64,000 bases of DNA from Deltaproteobacteria bacterium (GTDB lineage Bacteria > Desulfobacterota > Binatia > HRBIN30 > JACQVA1). Shown piece after piece: positions 50,326 through 59,368 of the stretch. Location of the stretch: the NCBI GenBank assembly GCA_016178705.1, contig JACOST010000030.1, forward strand, positions 310,001-374,000. Reading direction: 5' to 3'. The position numbers were made by a program, and so were the translations under genes. The notes beneath the pieces are model-generated. The model worked only from the letters and a program-made list of their open reading frames with translations, was not told the DNA's origin and ran no database searches. The stretch's first letter is position 1. Each line of letters starts with the position of its first letter.

Positions 50326-51602
50326 CCGACGCCATCGCGATTCGCCCGCTCACGCAACCGCCCGACGCAGTGGTCGCAGTGCCGGGCTCGCGCAGCGTGA
50401 CCAACCGCGCCCTCTTGATCGCCGCACTGGGGGAAGGTCGTTCGACTCTCGACGGCGCATCGTTCAGCGACGATACCGATGCGATGGCCGCGGCTTGGCG
50501 CACCCTCGGCGTGCCGGTGGCGGAAGATGCGGCCGCCCTGCGCTTCGTCGTCGATGGATGCAGCGGTCAGTGGCCGGTAGTGAACGCGGTGTTGGACGCG
50601 CGTGCCGCCGGTACGGCGATGCGTTTTCTCACCGCGGCCTTGTGCGTCGGCCGTGGGCACTATCGCCTCGATGGCACCGCCCGCATGCGCGAACGGCCGA
50701 TTCAGGATCTACTCGATGCGCTGAGTCAACTCGGGGCACGGGTCCGCAGCGAGCACGACACCGGCTGCCCGCCGGTCGTGATCGACGCGAGGGGACTGCC
50801 CGGCGGCACCGCCACGGTGGCGGGCGACAAGAGCAGCCAGTTTCTATCGGCGCTATTGATGGCAGCGCCGTACGCGCAGCGCGACGTGACGATAGCCGTG
50901 CGCGGCCAGTTGATCGCCCGGCCGTTCGTCGACATGACGCTCGGCGTGATGGCCGACTTTGGCGTCGCCGTGGAGCGCGATGCTGATCTCCGTTTCCGCA
51001 TCCGCAGCGGACAGCGATACCGGGGCCGCACGTACCGGATCGAGCCCGACGCGTTGGGCGCGCACTACTTCTTCGCGGCCGCAGCGGTAACCGGCGGGCG
51101 TGTGCGCGTGAACGGCATCGGCCGGCACTCGACCCAAGGCGACGCGCGCTTCGTCGAGGTGTTGGCCACGATGGGCGCGACGGTGACGCGCACCGACGAG
51201 TTCATCGAAGTGATCGGGCCCACGCAGCTCCACGGCGTCGACGTTGACTTGAACGAGATCTCCGACACCGCGCTCACGCTCGCGGCAATCGCGCCGTTCG
51301 CCAGCACGCCCGTGCGCATTCGCAACGTCGCCCACATTCGGTTGCAGGAGAGCGATCGCTTGCACGCCGCGGCCACCGAGTTGCAGCGACTCGGGGTGGC
51401 AGTGAGCGAACACGACGACGGGTTGGAGATTCAACCGTCGCCGGTGCAACCGGCGACCGTACAAACGTACGACGACCATCGTGTCGCCATGAGCTTTGCG
51501 CTCATCGGCTTGCGCGTGCCCGGCATTCGCATCGCGGATCCGGCTTGCGTGGCAAAAACCTTTCCGGACTATTTCGCGCGCCTGGAGAGCTTGCGCCGAT
51601 GA
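50322..51602 (+). CDS. aroA: EPSP synthase (3-phosphoshikimate 1-carboxyvinyltransferase)
   Basis: 426 residues with the two-domain fold: PGSRSVTNRALLIAALGEG, GTAMRFLTAAL, GDKSSQFLSALLMAAP, DALGAHYFFAAA, NEISDTALTL, RLQESDRLHA and TYDDHRVAMSFAL. It joins shikimate 3-phosphate and PEP. Two otherwise conserved positions differ: Lys in the first motif (PGSK) is Arg, and Lys/Arg before ESDR is Gln. Overall motif order makes function likely. GTG 50322 overlaps tyrA by 4 bases; it also overlaps cmk by 4. Confidence 0.94.
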   Translation: MTDAIAIRPLTQPPDAVVAVPGSRSVTNRALLIAALGEGRSTLDGASFSDDTDAMAAAWRTLGVPVAEDAAALRFVVDGCSGQWPVVNAVLDARAAGTAMRFLTAALCVGRGHYRLDGTARMRERPIQDLLDALSQLGARVRSEHDTGCPPVVIDARGLPGGTATVAGDKSSQFLSALLMAAPYAQRDVTIAVRGQLIARPFVDMTLGVMADFGVAVERDADLRFRIRSGQRYRGRTYRIEPDALGAHYFFAAAAVTGGRVRVNGIGRHSTQGDARFVEVLATMGATVTRTDEFIEVIGPTQLHGVDVDLNEISDTALTLAAIAPFASTPVRIRNVAHIRLQESDRLHAAATELQRLGVAVSEHDDGLEIQPSPVQPATVQTYDDHRVAMSFALIGLRVPGIRIADPACVAKTFPDYFARLESLRR

Positions 51603-52282
51603 AGCCCATCGTGATCGCCATCGACGGACCCGCAGGCGCCGGCAAGAGCACGGTGAGTCGCACGCTCGCACAGCGACTCGGCTATCGCTACGTCGATACT
51701 GGCGCGATGTATCGGGTGATCGGCGTGCTGGCCGCAGAGCAGAGTATCGAGTTGACCGACGCCAGCGTCTTGGCGACGTTGTGCGATACCGTCACCATCC
51801 GTTTCGAGACCACGGGCGATCGTGTGCGCACGTTCGCTGACGGCCGCGATCTCTCCGATCTGATTCGCAGCGCGGCCGCCGGGCAACTCGCCTCCAAGGT
51901 GTCGACAGTGCCGGCAGTGCGCGATCGGCTGGTCGCGCAGCAACGCACGCTCGGCGCCGGCGGCGGTGTGGTCATGGAAGGGCGCGACATCGGCACGGTG
52001 GTCTTCCCGAGCGCGCCGCTGAAGGTTTTTCTCGATGCGTCGCCGCTGGAGCGTGCGCGCCGCCGCGCCGCGGAGCTGCAAGCGCGCGGTGAGCGCGTTG
52101 ACGTCGACGCGATGGCGCGCGAGATCGCCGACCGCGATACGCGCGACCGCACGCGCGCGCACTCGCCGCTGCGCCCGGCCGACGATGCGCACGTGATCGA
52201 CAGCACCGGGCGCGGCATCGAGGCCATTGTCGACGAATTGGTGGAATTGGCGCGGCGCGCGCAAGGTACGCAAAGGGGTTGA
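51599..52282 (+). CDS. cmk: Cytidylate kinase
   Basis: 227 residues. P-loop DGPAGAGKST, DTGAMYR, RDIGTVVFP and RDTRDRTRAHSPL are diagnostic of bacterial CMP/dCMP kinase. It phosphorylates CMP for nucleotide synthesis. The ATG overlaps the aroA stop by 4 bases and rpsA follows 61 bases after, the aroA-cmk-rpsA-ihfB order seen in many proteobacteria. Confidence 0.96.
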   Translation: MKPIVIAIDGPAGAGKSTVSRTLAQRLGYRYVDTGAMYRVIGVLAAEQSIELTDASVLATLCDTVTIRFETTGDRVRTFADGRDLSDLIRSAAAGQLASKVSTVPAVRDRLVAQQRTLGAGGGVVMEGRDIGTVVFPSAPLKVFLDASPLERARRRAAELQARGERVDVDAMAREIADRDTRDRTRAHSPLRPADDAHVIDSTGRGIEAIVDELVELARRAQGTQRG

Positions 52283-52343
52283 AACTGTATGGCGTCAGGG
52301 ATAAGGACACTGCACCACATCCGATTCAGGGGGTAGGTTTCAC

Positions 52344-54077
52344 ATGGATCAGCAAACCAAAGCGGCCGCAGGCGGCGGCCAAGAGGATTTTGGCCGCCTG
52401 TTCGAGCAGAGCCTGCGTTCAGTGCGCCCGGGCGGTGTTGTCCGCGGCCGCGTTGTCCTGGTGTCGCGGGACACGGTCACCGTCGACATCGGCTACAAGT
52501 CGGAGGGCCACATTCCGCTGCGCGAGTTCATCGACCGCGACGGCACCGTCGGCGTGCAAGAGGGCGACGAGATTGACGTGTACTTTGACACCGCCGAAGG
52601 CGAGCAGGGCGGCATCGTGCTGTCGCGCGCCAAAGCGGAGCAGTTCAAGGTCTGGCACGACATCGAAGAGGCGTTCGAGAAAAACGGCGCGGTCGAAGGC
52701 GTAGTCGTCGGCAAGGTGAAGGGCGGGTTGAAGGTGGATGTGGGAGTGCCTGCCTTTCTACCCGGTTCGCATACCGACATACGCCCGGCGCGTAATCTCG
52801 ATCGCTACATCGGTCAGCGCGGACGCTTCGCGGTGCTCAAGTTCAACCGCGCGCGCGGCAACGTCGTGGTGTCACGCCGCGCTGTGCTCGAACGCGAGCG
52901 CGAATCACTGAAAGAGGAAACGCTCAAGGTGCTCGAACCCGGCATCGTGCTCGAAGGCACGGTGAAGAACATCACCGACTACGGCGCGTTCGTCGACCTC
53001 GGCGGCATCGATGGTTTGCTGCACGTCACCGACATGTCGTGGGGGCGCGTCAACAAACCGTCCGACGTGGTGCAGGTGGGCGAACACGTCAAAGTGGTGG
53101 TGCTCAAGTACGATCCGGAACGCGGCCGCGTCTCACTCGGCATGAAGCAGATTCTACCCGACCCGTGGTCGACGGCCGCCGAGCGATTCTACGCCGGCGC
53201 GCGCGTCAAGGGTAAGGTGGTCAGCTTGGCCGACTACGGCGCGTTCATCGAACTCGAACCCGGTATCGAAGGCCTCGTCCACGTCTCCGAGATGTCGTGG
53301 TCCAAGCGCATCGCGCATCCCTCGAAAGTGCTCGAACCGGAGCAAGAGGTGGAAGTCGTCGTGCTCGATGTCGACGCGCCGAACAATCGCATCTCGCTGG
53401 GCCTCAAGCAGACCGAGCCGAATCCGTGGGAGATGATGCGCATCAACCACCCGATCGGCAGCCACGTTCAAGGCAAGGTCAAGAACGTCACCGACTTCGG
53501 GGTCTTCGTCGGCATTGAAGACGGCATCGATGGCTTGGTGCATGTCTCCGATCTGCACTGGACCAAAAAGATCAAGCATCCGTCGGAACTGTACAAGAAG
53601 GGCGACGATCTCGACGCCGTCGTGCTCGGCATCGACGTCGACAACGAACGGGTTTCGCTCGGCGTCAAGCAAATCACCGAAGACCCATGGTCGACGATCA
53701 GCAAGCGCCATCCGGTGGGCACCCGAATCAAGGGCCGCGTCACCAGCGTCACCGACTTCGGGTTGTTCGTCGAATTGGAAGAAGGCTTGGAAGGCCTGAT
53801 CCACGTGTCGCAGATAAGCCACGAGCGCATCGAGAAACCCCAGCTGATGTTCCAGCCCGGGCAGGAAGTCGAAGCCGAGGTTACCCAGATCGACATCCGC
53901 GAGCGCAAGATCGGCCTCAGCATCAAAGCGCTGCGCCGCAGCGAAGAGCGCGAAGAGGTCGAGTCGTACATGAAGAAGGAAAGCGAAGGGGCGCGGTTCT
54001 CGTTCGAGGACATCCTCAACGAGGAGCTTCGCCTCGATCGCGATGCGCCCCGCGATGTCCCAAAGGATCGGAGCTGA
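52344..54077 (+). CDS. rpsA: 30S ribosomal protein S1
   Basis: 577 residues containing six S1 RNA-binding repeats (strongest: GIVLEGTVKNITDYGAFVDL, VKGKVVSLADYGAFIEL, GSHVQGKVKNVTDFGVFVGI, GTRIKGRVTSVTDFGLFVEL). The first two repeats, which bind the ribosome, are more divergent, as usual. It guides mRNA to the 30S subunit. GGGGGTAGG precedes the ATG. Length and order are typical; the acidic C-terminus is not repeat-like. Confidence 0.97.
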   Translation: MDQQTKAAAGGGQEDFGRLFEQSLRSVRPGGVVRGRVVLVSRDTVTVDIGYKSEGHIPLREFIDRDGTVGVQEGDEIDVYFDTAEGEQGGIVLSRAKAEQFKVWHDIEEAFEKNGAVEGVVVGKVKGGLKVDVGVPAFLPGSHTDIRPARNLDRYIGQRGRFAVLKFNRARGNVVVSRRAVLERERESLKEETLKVLEPGIVLEGTVKNITDYGAFVDLGGIDGLLHVTDMSWGRVNKPSDVVQVGEHVKVVVLKYDPERGRVSLGMKQILPDPWSTAAERFYAGARVKGKVVSLADYGAFIELEPGIEGLVHVSEMSWSKRIAHPSKVLEPEQEVEVVVLDVDAPNNRISLGLKQTEPNPWEMMRINHPIGSHVQGKVKNVTDFGVFVGIEDGIDGLVHVSDLHWTKKIKHPSELYKKGDDLDAVVLGIDVDNERVSLGVKQITEDPWSTISKRHPVGTRIKGRVTSVTDFGLFVELEEGLEGLIHVSQISHERIEKPQLMFQPGQEVEAEVTQIDIRERKIGLSIKALRRSEEREEVESYMKKESEGARFSFEDILNEELRLDRDAPRDVPKDRS

Positions 54078-54084
54078 GCCGCCG

Positions 54085-54393
54085 ATGACGAAGCGCGATC
54101 TCATTGAAGAGGTCGTGAATCAGTATCCGCAGTTTTCGCGGCGCGACGCTGAGGTGATGGTCAACTCGGTGTTCGACAGCATGGCCGACGCGCTACGGCG
54201 GGGGGATCGCATCGAGATCCGCGGTTTTGGTAGCTACGTGGTCAAGCCGCGTCAAGCTCGCCAGGGCCGCAATCCGAAGACCGGTCACCTCGTAAACGTC
54301 GCGGCCAAGCGCGTCCCCTTTTTCAAGGTCGGCAAAGAGCTGCGCCAGCGCGTCGACGGCAAACCCGTCGATCCCACCTCGGCCACCGGCTGA
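54085..54393 (+). CDS. ihfB: Integration host factor beta-subunit-like DNA-binding protein
   Basis: 102 residues of the HU/IHF family: MTKRDLIEEVV, IEIRGFGSYVVKPRQARQGRNPKTG and FFKVGKELRQRV. The RNPKTG arm with its Pro is the DNA-intercalating loop. The IEIRGFGS wording and position right after rpsA favour IHF beta over HU. It bends DNA at specific sites. It lies 7 bases after rpsA and 8 before the HIT gene. Confidence 0.93.
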   Translation: MTKRDLIEEVVNQYPQFSRRDAEVMVNSVFDSMADALRRGDRIEIRGFGSYVVKPRQARQGRNPKTGHLVNVAAKRVPFFKVGKELRQRVDGKPVDPTSATG

Positions 54394-54401
54394 GTTCGCC
54401 G

Positions 54402-54899
54402 ATGGAGACGCTCTGGGCTCCGTGGCGCATGGCGTACGTGGCGGGGCCCAAGGAGTCCGGCTGCATATTCTGCACTCACCCCGTTGCCGCGGATGCGCGC
54501 CAGGCCCTCGTGCTGGCCACCACGCCCACGAGTGTCGTCATGCTCAATCGCTTCCCCTACGCCAACGGGCATCTGATGGTCGCGCCGCGCGCACACACCG
54601 CCGAGTTGGATCAATTCTCGGCGGTGGAGTTCGGCGCGCTGATGGAAACCGTGCGCCGCGCCGCACGCGTGTTGCGTGAGGTGTTTGCCCCCGAGGGAAT
54701 GAACATCGGCCTCAACCTCGGCCGCGCGGCGGGTGCTGGCGTTGCCGATCACCTGCACTGGCACCTGGTGCCGCGCTGGGTCGGCGACACCAACTTCATG
54801 CCGCTGATCGGCGAGGTGCGGGTCATGCCTGAACATCTGCTCGCTACCTACGACCGTCTCCGACCGCACTTCGCGACGGCGGCCGCGTCGACCGGCTAA
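54402..54899 (+). CDS. HIT-family hydrolase
   Basis: 165 residues. CIFC (start of the zinc-binding N-terminal loop), LMVAPRAHT and the catalytic triad motif HLHWHLVPRW are present. WAPWRMAYV is a hallmark of a widespread bacterial HIT branch resembling Ap4A phosphorylase-like proteins. It hydrolyses or transfers nucleotide alpha-phosphates. It ends the run begun at pheA. Confidence 0.93.
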   Translation: METLWAPWRMAYVAGPKESGCIFCTHPVAADARQALVLATTPTSVVMLNRFPYANGHLMVAPRAHTAELDQFSAVEFGALMETVRRAARVLREVFAPEGMNIGLNLGRAAGAGVADHLHWHLVPRWVGDTNFMPLIGEVRVMPEHLLATYDRLRPHFATAAASTG

Positions 54900-54984
54900 C
54901 TGCACGCACTGTGTTGCCCGCAGCGTAGTGCCCCCCTATAATCATCAGAACTCGACGGATCGACGTGATCGAAAGGTGAGCGTG

Positions 54985-56382
54985 ATGCAGACAGCGCGGA
55001 CTCTGGGGGAATTGCGAGCGGCGGGCTATCAGGTGCGGGGCGTGCGCGCGGAGATGCGACGCAACTTACTCGACCGTCTCAATCGCCGCGAGCGCATCTT
55101 GCCGGGCATCATCGGCTTCGACGATACGGTCGTGCCCGAGATCGAAAACGCCATCCTCGCCGGCCACCACATGGTGTTCCTGGGTGAACGCGGCCAGGCC
55201 AAGTCGCGCATCATTCGCGCCCTGACGGGGCTGCTCGATCCGCTCGTGCCGGCGGTGCGCGGTTGCGAGATCAACGACAACCCGTTCGATCCGATCTGCA
55301 AGGAGTGCCGCCGTCGTCTCGCCGATCAGGGCGACGCGCTCGAGATCACGTGGATCGGACCCGATCATCGCTATGCCGAGAAGCTGGCGACGCCCGACGT
55401 GTCGATCGCCGATCTCATCGGCGAGATTGACCCGATCAAGGTGGCCGAGGGTCGCTACCTCGCCGACGAGGAGACCATTCACTACGGCCTGGTGCCGCGC
55501 ACCAACCGCGGCATCTTCGCCATCAATGAGCTGCCCGACCTCACCGAGAAGGTGCAGGTCGGATTGTTCAACCTGATGGAAGAGAAGGACGTCCAGATCA
55601 AAGGTTACAAGATCCGCCTTCCCGTCGACGTCGTGATCGTCGCCAGCGCCAACCCTGAGGACTACACCAACCGCGGCCGCATCATCACGCCCTTGAAGGA
55701 TCGCTTCGACGTGCAGATTCGTACCCACTATCCGCGCACGCTCGACGACGAGATCGCCATCATGCAGCAGGAGCTGCCGCCGCTCGACCGCGTCGAGCGG
55801 ACCCTCGGCATGCCGGCGTTCATGCTCGAAGTTATCGCGCAGCTCACCTTCGAGGCGCGGGCCTGCAACGAGATCAATCAAAGCTCCGGCGTCAGCGTGC
55901 GCGTGAGCATCAACAACTACGAGAGCGTGCTCAGCAATGCTGAGAAGCGCGCGTTGCGCGTCGACGAGCGCGAGATCGTGCCGCGCCTCACCGATCTGCA
56001 CTCGATGCTCGCATCGACCTCGGGCAAGATCGAATTGGAGTACGCCGGCGAAGACAAGAAGGCTGAGGACCTGATTGATCGACTGCTCAACCGCGCCATC
56101 CTGAAAGTGTTCGACAAGTACCTGCAGATCGACAAGCTCAAGTCGATCAGCGAGTACTTCGAACAAGGATGGGGAGTCGAAGTATCCGACAGCATGCCAT
56201 CAGCCGACTACCTCGATGCGCTGCGCGCGATTCCCGGCTTGCAGGAAGCCGTGCGCACGCTGGGCAGCGTCGAGAGTCCCGGCTTCATTGCGGCGGCCAT
56301 TGAACTGGTCCTCGAAGGACTCCACCTCCATCAGAAACTCAACAAGGACCGCGACGGCGGCCGCTATTCGTATCGCGCGTGA
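54985..56382 (+). CDS. ChlI/MoxR-like AAA+ ATPase
   Basis: 465 residues. Walker A GERGQAKSR, sensor-like GIFAINELPDL (Walker B), a helix-2 insert region with C-x2-C-like EINDNPFDPICKECRRR, SANPEDYTNRGRI and DRFDVQI match magnesium-chelatase subunit I/MoxR AAA+ proteins. No chlorophyll genes are near, so a chaperone role with the VWA partner 108 bases downstream is likelier. AAGGTGAGCGTG precedes the ATG. The four-residue CKEC could bind zinc. Confidence 0.92.
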   Translation: MQTARTLGELRAAGYQVRGVRAEMRRNLLDRLNRRERILPGIIGFDDTVVPEIENAILAGHHMVFLGERGQAKSRIIRALTGLLDPLVPAVRGCEINDNPFDPICKECRRRLADQGDALEITWIGPDHRYAEKLATPDVSIADLIGEIDPIKVAEGRYLADEETIHYGLVPRTNRGIFAINELPDLTEKVQVGLFNLMEEKDVQIKGYKIRLPVDVVIVASANPEDYTNRGRIITPLKDRFDVQIRTHYPRTLDDEIAIMQQELPPLDRVERTLGMPAFMLEVIAQLTFEARACNEINQSSGVSVRVSINNYESVLSNAEKRALRVDEREIVPRLTDLHSMLASTSGKIELEYAGEDKKAEDLIDRLLNRAILKVFDKYLQIDKLKSISEYFEQGWGVEVSDSMPSADYLDALRAIPGLQEAVRTLGSVESPGFIAAAIELVLEGLHLHQKLNKDRDGGRYSYRA

Positions 56383-56390
56383 AACAGGCA

Positions 56391-56490
56391 GATGGCTGAT
56401 CGCGTGTCGCAGATGGTCGGAAACTGCTCTCGATCCGAGCCATCCGCCATCCGCCATCCGCCATCAGCTATCAGCCATCGGCCACAAGCC
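56391..56490. repeat. Degenerate GCCATCC/GCCATCA tandem repeat
   Basis: In the gap between the AAA ATPase and the VWA gene, GCCATCC-type heptamers recur (CCATCCGCCATCC, then CAGCTATCAGCCATCG, 56446-56480). It may be read through by an in-frame extension, but the VWA protein's natural N-terminus starts at 56491. Confidence 0.7.
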
Positions 56491-58083
56491 ATGTTGAAGA
56501 TCCGCTACACCGAGTGGGATGGGAGTCAGCGCATCAAGCTGACCGCCGACCAGGTGTTCGAGAAACTGTCGGAATACCTCTCCTACACCGATGACGTGCA
56601 GCAGGCGCTCGACTGGATGATGCGCCAGGGCTTCGACTGGGAGGGCATGCAGGTCCTCGGCCTCGACGACTTCCTCGAACAATTGCGCGAGGCGATGCGC
56701 CAGCGCTATCGCGATTTCAATCTCAACTCGGCGCTCGACGAGATGCGCCAGCGCCTCGACGAGATTGTCGATCTCGAACGCGACACGCTCGAGCACGGCG
56801 AGGTGCCGCCAGAGCGCGCGCAGGTGAAGCGTGACTTCCTCGATCAGCTTCCTCATCGCTTGAGCGAGGCGATCGAGCGGATGAAGTCGTACGACTTCGA
56901 GGATTCACAGGCCGCCGGCGACTTCGAGAATCTGCTGGAAGAGCTGGAGGACATCAGCGAGCTGGAGGATTTTCAGCGCCGTCACGGCGATATGTTCCAC
57001 GGGCCCAAGTCGCTCGGGTATCAGGATGCGCTCGATCTGATGCGCGAGATGAACCAGCTCAAGCAACTCGAAGAGGCGCTGTCGGACGGCGACTTCGAGC
57101 GCGTCTCACTCGACGAGTTGCGCGATCTGCTTGGCCCGCAGGCGTTTCAGGACTTCCAGACCCTCAAGCAAGTGCGCATGCTGTTGCGCGACGCCGGCTA
57201 CCTCGCCGGCAAAGAAGGTCGCGCGCAGCTGTCGCCCAAGGGCGTGCGACGGATCGGACAGTTGGCGCTGCGCGACATTTTCCAAGGTCTCATGCGCGAT
57301 CGGCCGGGCAGTCATCAGGTCGACCATCGCGGCCAGGCCGACGCGCGTCCCGACGCCACCAAGTTGTATCACTACGGCGACCCGCTCAACCTCGATCTCG
57401 TGCGCACGCTGAAGAAGGCGCTGGCGCGCAAACGGGGCGCGCCGCTGGCTCTCGAACCAACCGACTTCGAAGTCTTCGACACGCAGTACGCCACCACCAC
57501 GTCGACCGTATTGCTGCTCGACATGAGCTGGTCGATGAGCTGGGAAGGGCGCTTCGCCGCCGCCAAGAAGGTCGCCCTGGCGATGGAGAGTCTGGTGCGT
57601 TCGCGCTACCCGCGCGACTACTTCGCGATCGTCGGCTTCTTCACCCGTGCGATCGAGTTGAAGGTGAAGGATTTGCCCGAAGCGAGTTGGAACATGGGCG
57701 ATCCGTTCACCAACTTGCAGGACGGCCTACGGCTGGCGAGTGACTTACTGCGACGGCACCCGAGCAACAACCAGCAAGTGATCGTCATCACCGACGGCCA
57801 GCCGACGGCGTACTTCTCGCGCGGGCGTTTGTACTGCGAGTGGCCGCTGTCGTTCGGCGGCATCAGCATGCGCGCGGCGCAGGAGACGCTGAAGGAAGTC
57901 GAGCGCGTCACCAAGCGTGGCATCACCATCAACACGTTCATGCTCGACGACAGCCCCAGCCTGCGCGCCTTCGTCGAACGCATGACCCGCATCAACAAAG
58001 GTCGCGCGTTGTACACCCGCCCGGACCATCTCGGCGAGTACCTGTTGGTCGACTACATCGGCAAGAAGCGCAAGAAGGTGTGA
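56491..58083 (+). CDS. VWA-domain protein paired with AAA+ ATPase
   Basis: 530 residues with a long helical N-terminal half rich in acidic/charged heptads (FLEQLREAMRQRYRDF, ELEDISELEDFQRRHG) and a C-terminal VWA domain with the MIDAS motif LLLDMSWSMS and a later VIVITDGQPT. There is no signal or membrane helix, so it is cytoplasmic, unlike the Bat VWA proteins. Together with the preceding ATPase it forms the common MoxR/VWA chaperone pair. An open extension to 56392 consists of repeat DNA and is rejected. Confidence 0.9.
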   Translation: MLKIRYTEWDGSQRIKLTADQVFEKLSEYLSYTDDVQQALDWMMRQGFDWEGMQVLGLDDFLEQLREAMRQRYRDFNLNSALDEMRQRLDEIVDLERDTLEHGEVPPERAQVKRDFLDQLPHRLSEAIERMKSYDFEDSQAAGDFENLLEELEDISELEDFQRRHGDMFHGPKSLGYQDALDLMREMNQLKQLEEALSDGDFERVSLDELRDLLGPQAFQDFQTLKQVRMLLRDAGYLAGKEGRAQLSPKGVRRIGQLALRDIFQGLMRDRPGSHQVDHRGQADARPDATKLYHYGDPLNLDLVRTLKKALARKRGAPLALEPTDFEVFDTQYATTTSTVLLLDMSWSMSWEGRFAAAKKVALAMESLVRSRYPRDYFAIVGFFTRAIELKVKDLPEASWNMGDPFTNLQDGLRLASDLLRRHPSNNQQVIVITDGQPTAYFSRGRLYCEWPLSFGGISMRAAQETLKEVERVTKRGITINTFMLDDSPSLRAFVERMTRINKGRALYTRPDHLGEYLLVDYIGKKRKKV

Positions 58084-58130
58084 GCGCGGCGGTAGAACTA
58101 TCTTGAGAATTTTTCTGCATAAAATTGCGC

Positions 58131-58160
58131 TTGACACAGAACTGGGCTCCCATCTATGGA
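58131..58160 (+). promoter_or_regulatory. Possible sigma-70-type promoter
   Basis: TTGACA at 58131-58136 and TATGGA at 58155-58160 with an 18-base spacer, 9 bases before ATG 58170. The AT-rich run AATTTTTCTGCATAAAATTG just upstream is unusual for this sequence. If used, the transcript would start at or near the ATG and might be leaderless. Confidence 0.45.
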
Positions 58161-58169
58161 CCCATCAGC

Positions 58170-59171
58170 ATGTCAACCGACCGCGCATACCGGAGGAGCC
58201 GGGCCACGAGAGGTTTCGGGCAGGCTCGGCACGATGTGCTCGGCCCGCTTTCCCCGTCGAGTGATGGACTCTCTCTCGATGAGCTGAGCGGCGATCCAGC
58301 GCCGCCGCAGGCTAGCGCGTGGCGCGGATTGTCGGCGGCACCCACGCTGTTGTACGAGCGAGGCCTCCAGCACCTGTCGCAGGCGGTCGACCTACTGACA
58401 CGCTACAACTTAGCCGATGCTGACAAAGCGTGCGGACTCATCGTGCGCGCGCTTGCGACCTACCACGCGCTGCTCCCTCGACTACAAGGACCCGCTCCCA
58501 CCGCGACGGCGGTCGCGAGCAAGGGAGCGCTCCGGGCTGACCGTTCAGCGTGGGGAGACGGCGCCCATGCGTTTTGTCGGGAAGGCGACTACTGGAGCGT
58601 AACCTTCGAGCGGCGAACGGTAAGACTGAAACATACCAAGGGGCTTGGATACATTGCCTACTTGTTGCGTACTCCGCTGCAGGAAGTGCACGTACTCCAA
58701 CTTGTGGCTCAAGCCGGGTTACAAGCGAGCGGTGCTTCCATTGCCTCCACGCCCCGTGACCGCCTTGGCAGAGATCTCGTTCCGCTATCCGATCAAAGCA
58801 TTCCGGTGATCGATGCCCAAGCGTTCGCGCAGTATCGGCAGCGTTTGCGGGGGCTGCGCGAAGAACTTGACGACGCCGAGCGGAATCACGACCTGGGCCG
58901 CACAACCTCGCTCGGACACGAAATGCAATTACTCCATGCCCAGTTGGCGGCGGCGAGCGGCTATCACCGCGAGGGCTCGCCCCGATCTATTCCCACGGCC
59001 GCAAGTCGCGCGCGCGTCGCGGTGCGAAACAACATCGCGACGGCGTTGAAGGGGATTCACCTGTATCACACGCCCCTGTGGCGCCATCTCTTCACCGCCG
59101 TGAGGACGGGCTTGTTCTGCTCGTATGCTCCGGAACAGCCTGCGATGTGGGATATCCGCGACTCGCTCTGA
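58170..59171 (+). CDS. Putative regulator with C-terminal 'winged-helix/coiled-coil' module
   Basis: 333 residues. The C-terminal two-thirds contain FCREGDYWSVTFERRTVRLKHTKGLGYIAYLLRTP and, after a loop, QYRQRLRGLREELDDAERNHDLGR, the arrangement I recall at the C-terminus of large ATPase-type regulators (F-x-REGDYW ... VRL-x-D-x-KGL-x-YLA-x-LL, then a coiled coil). Here it stands alone, with a 150-residue N-terminal helical part and no ATPase domain. Function is unproven; DNA binding is a guess. Confidence 0.6.
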   Translation: MSTDRAYRRSRATRGFGQARHDVLGPLSPSSDGLSLDELSGDPAPPQASAWRGLSAAPTLLYERGLQHLSQAVDLLTRYNLADADKACGLIVRALATYHALLPRLQGPAPTATAVASKGALRADRSAWGDGAHAFCREGDYWSVTFERRTVRLKHTKGLGYIAYLLRTPLQEVHVLQLVAQAGLQASGASIASTPRDRLGRDLVPLSDQSIPVIDAQAFAQYRQRLRGLREELDDAERNHDLGRTTSLGHEMQLLHAQLAAASGYHREGSPRSIPTAASRARVAVRNNIATALKGIHLYHTPLWRHLFTAVRTGLFCSYAPEQPAMWDIRDSL

Positions 59172-59198
59172 GCTGCCCCGTCTGCGCCTGATTTCCTC

Positions 59199-59280
59199 TA
59201 CGGTACCCGGGCGCGCCCAAGAGGGTACCCGACGGAAGCTCGCAACGATTGTTACGCACAACGCAACATTGTTACGACGA
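59199..59280 (+). promoter_or_regulatory. Hairpin and direct repeats upstream of the surface protein
   Basis: GGTACCC...GGGTACC (about 59201-59228) can form a stem. Then GCAACGATTGTTACG (59242-59256) and GCAACATTGTTACG (59264-59277) are direct repeats one base apart in length, each partly palindromic. They are spaced about two helix turns, consistent with an operator, 90 bases before the start codon. Confidence 0.4.
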
Positions 59281-59368
59281 ATTTAACCCCTTCCTTGTGG
59301 CATCATCATCTGACCCGGTACCGGCGGTACGTCAGCACCGTGTACGCGCCCAAAGGAAGGGAGATCGC

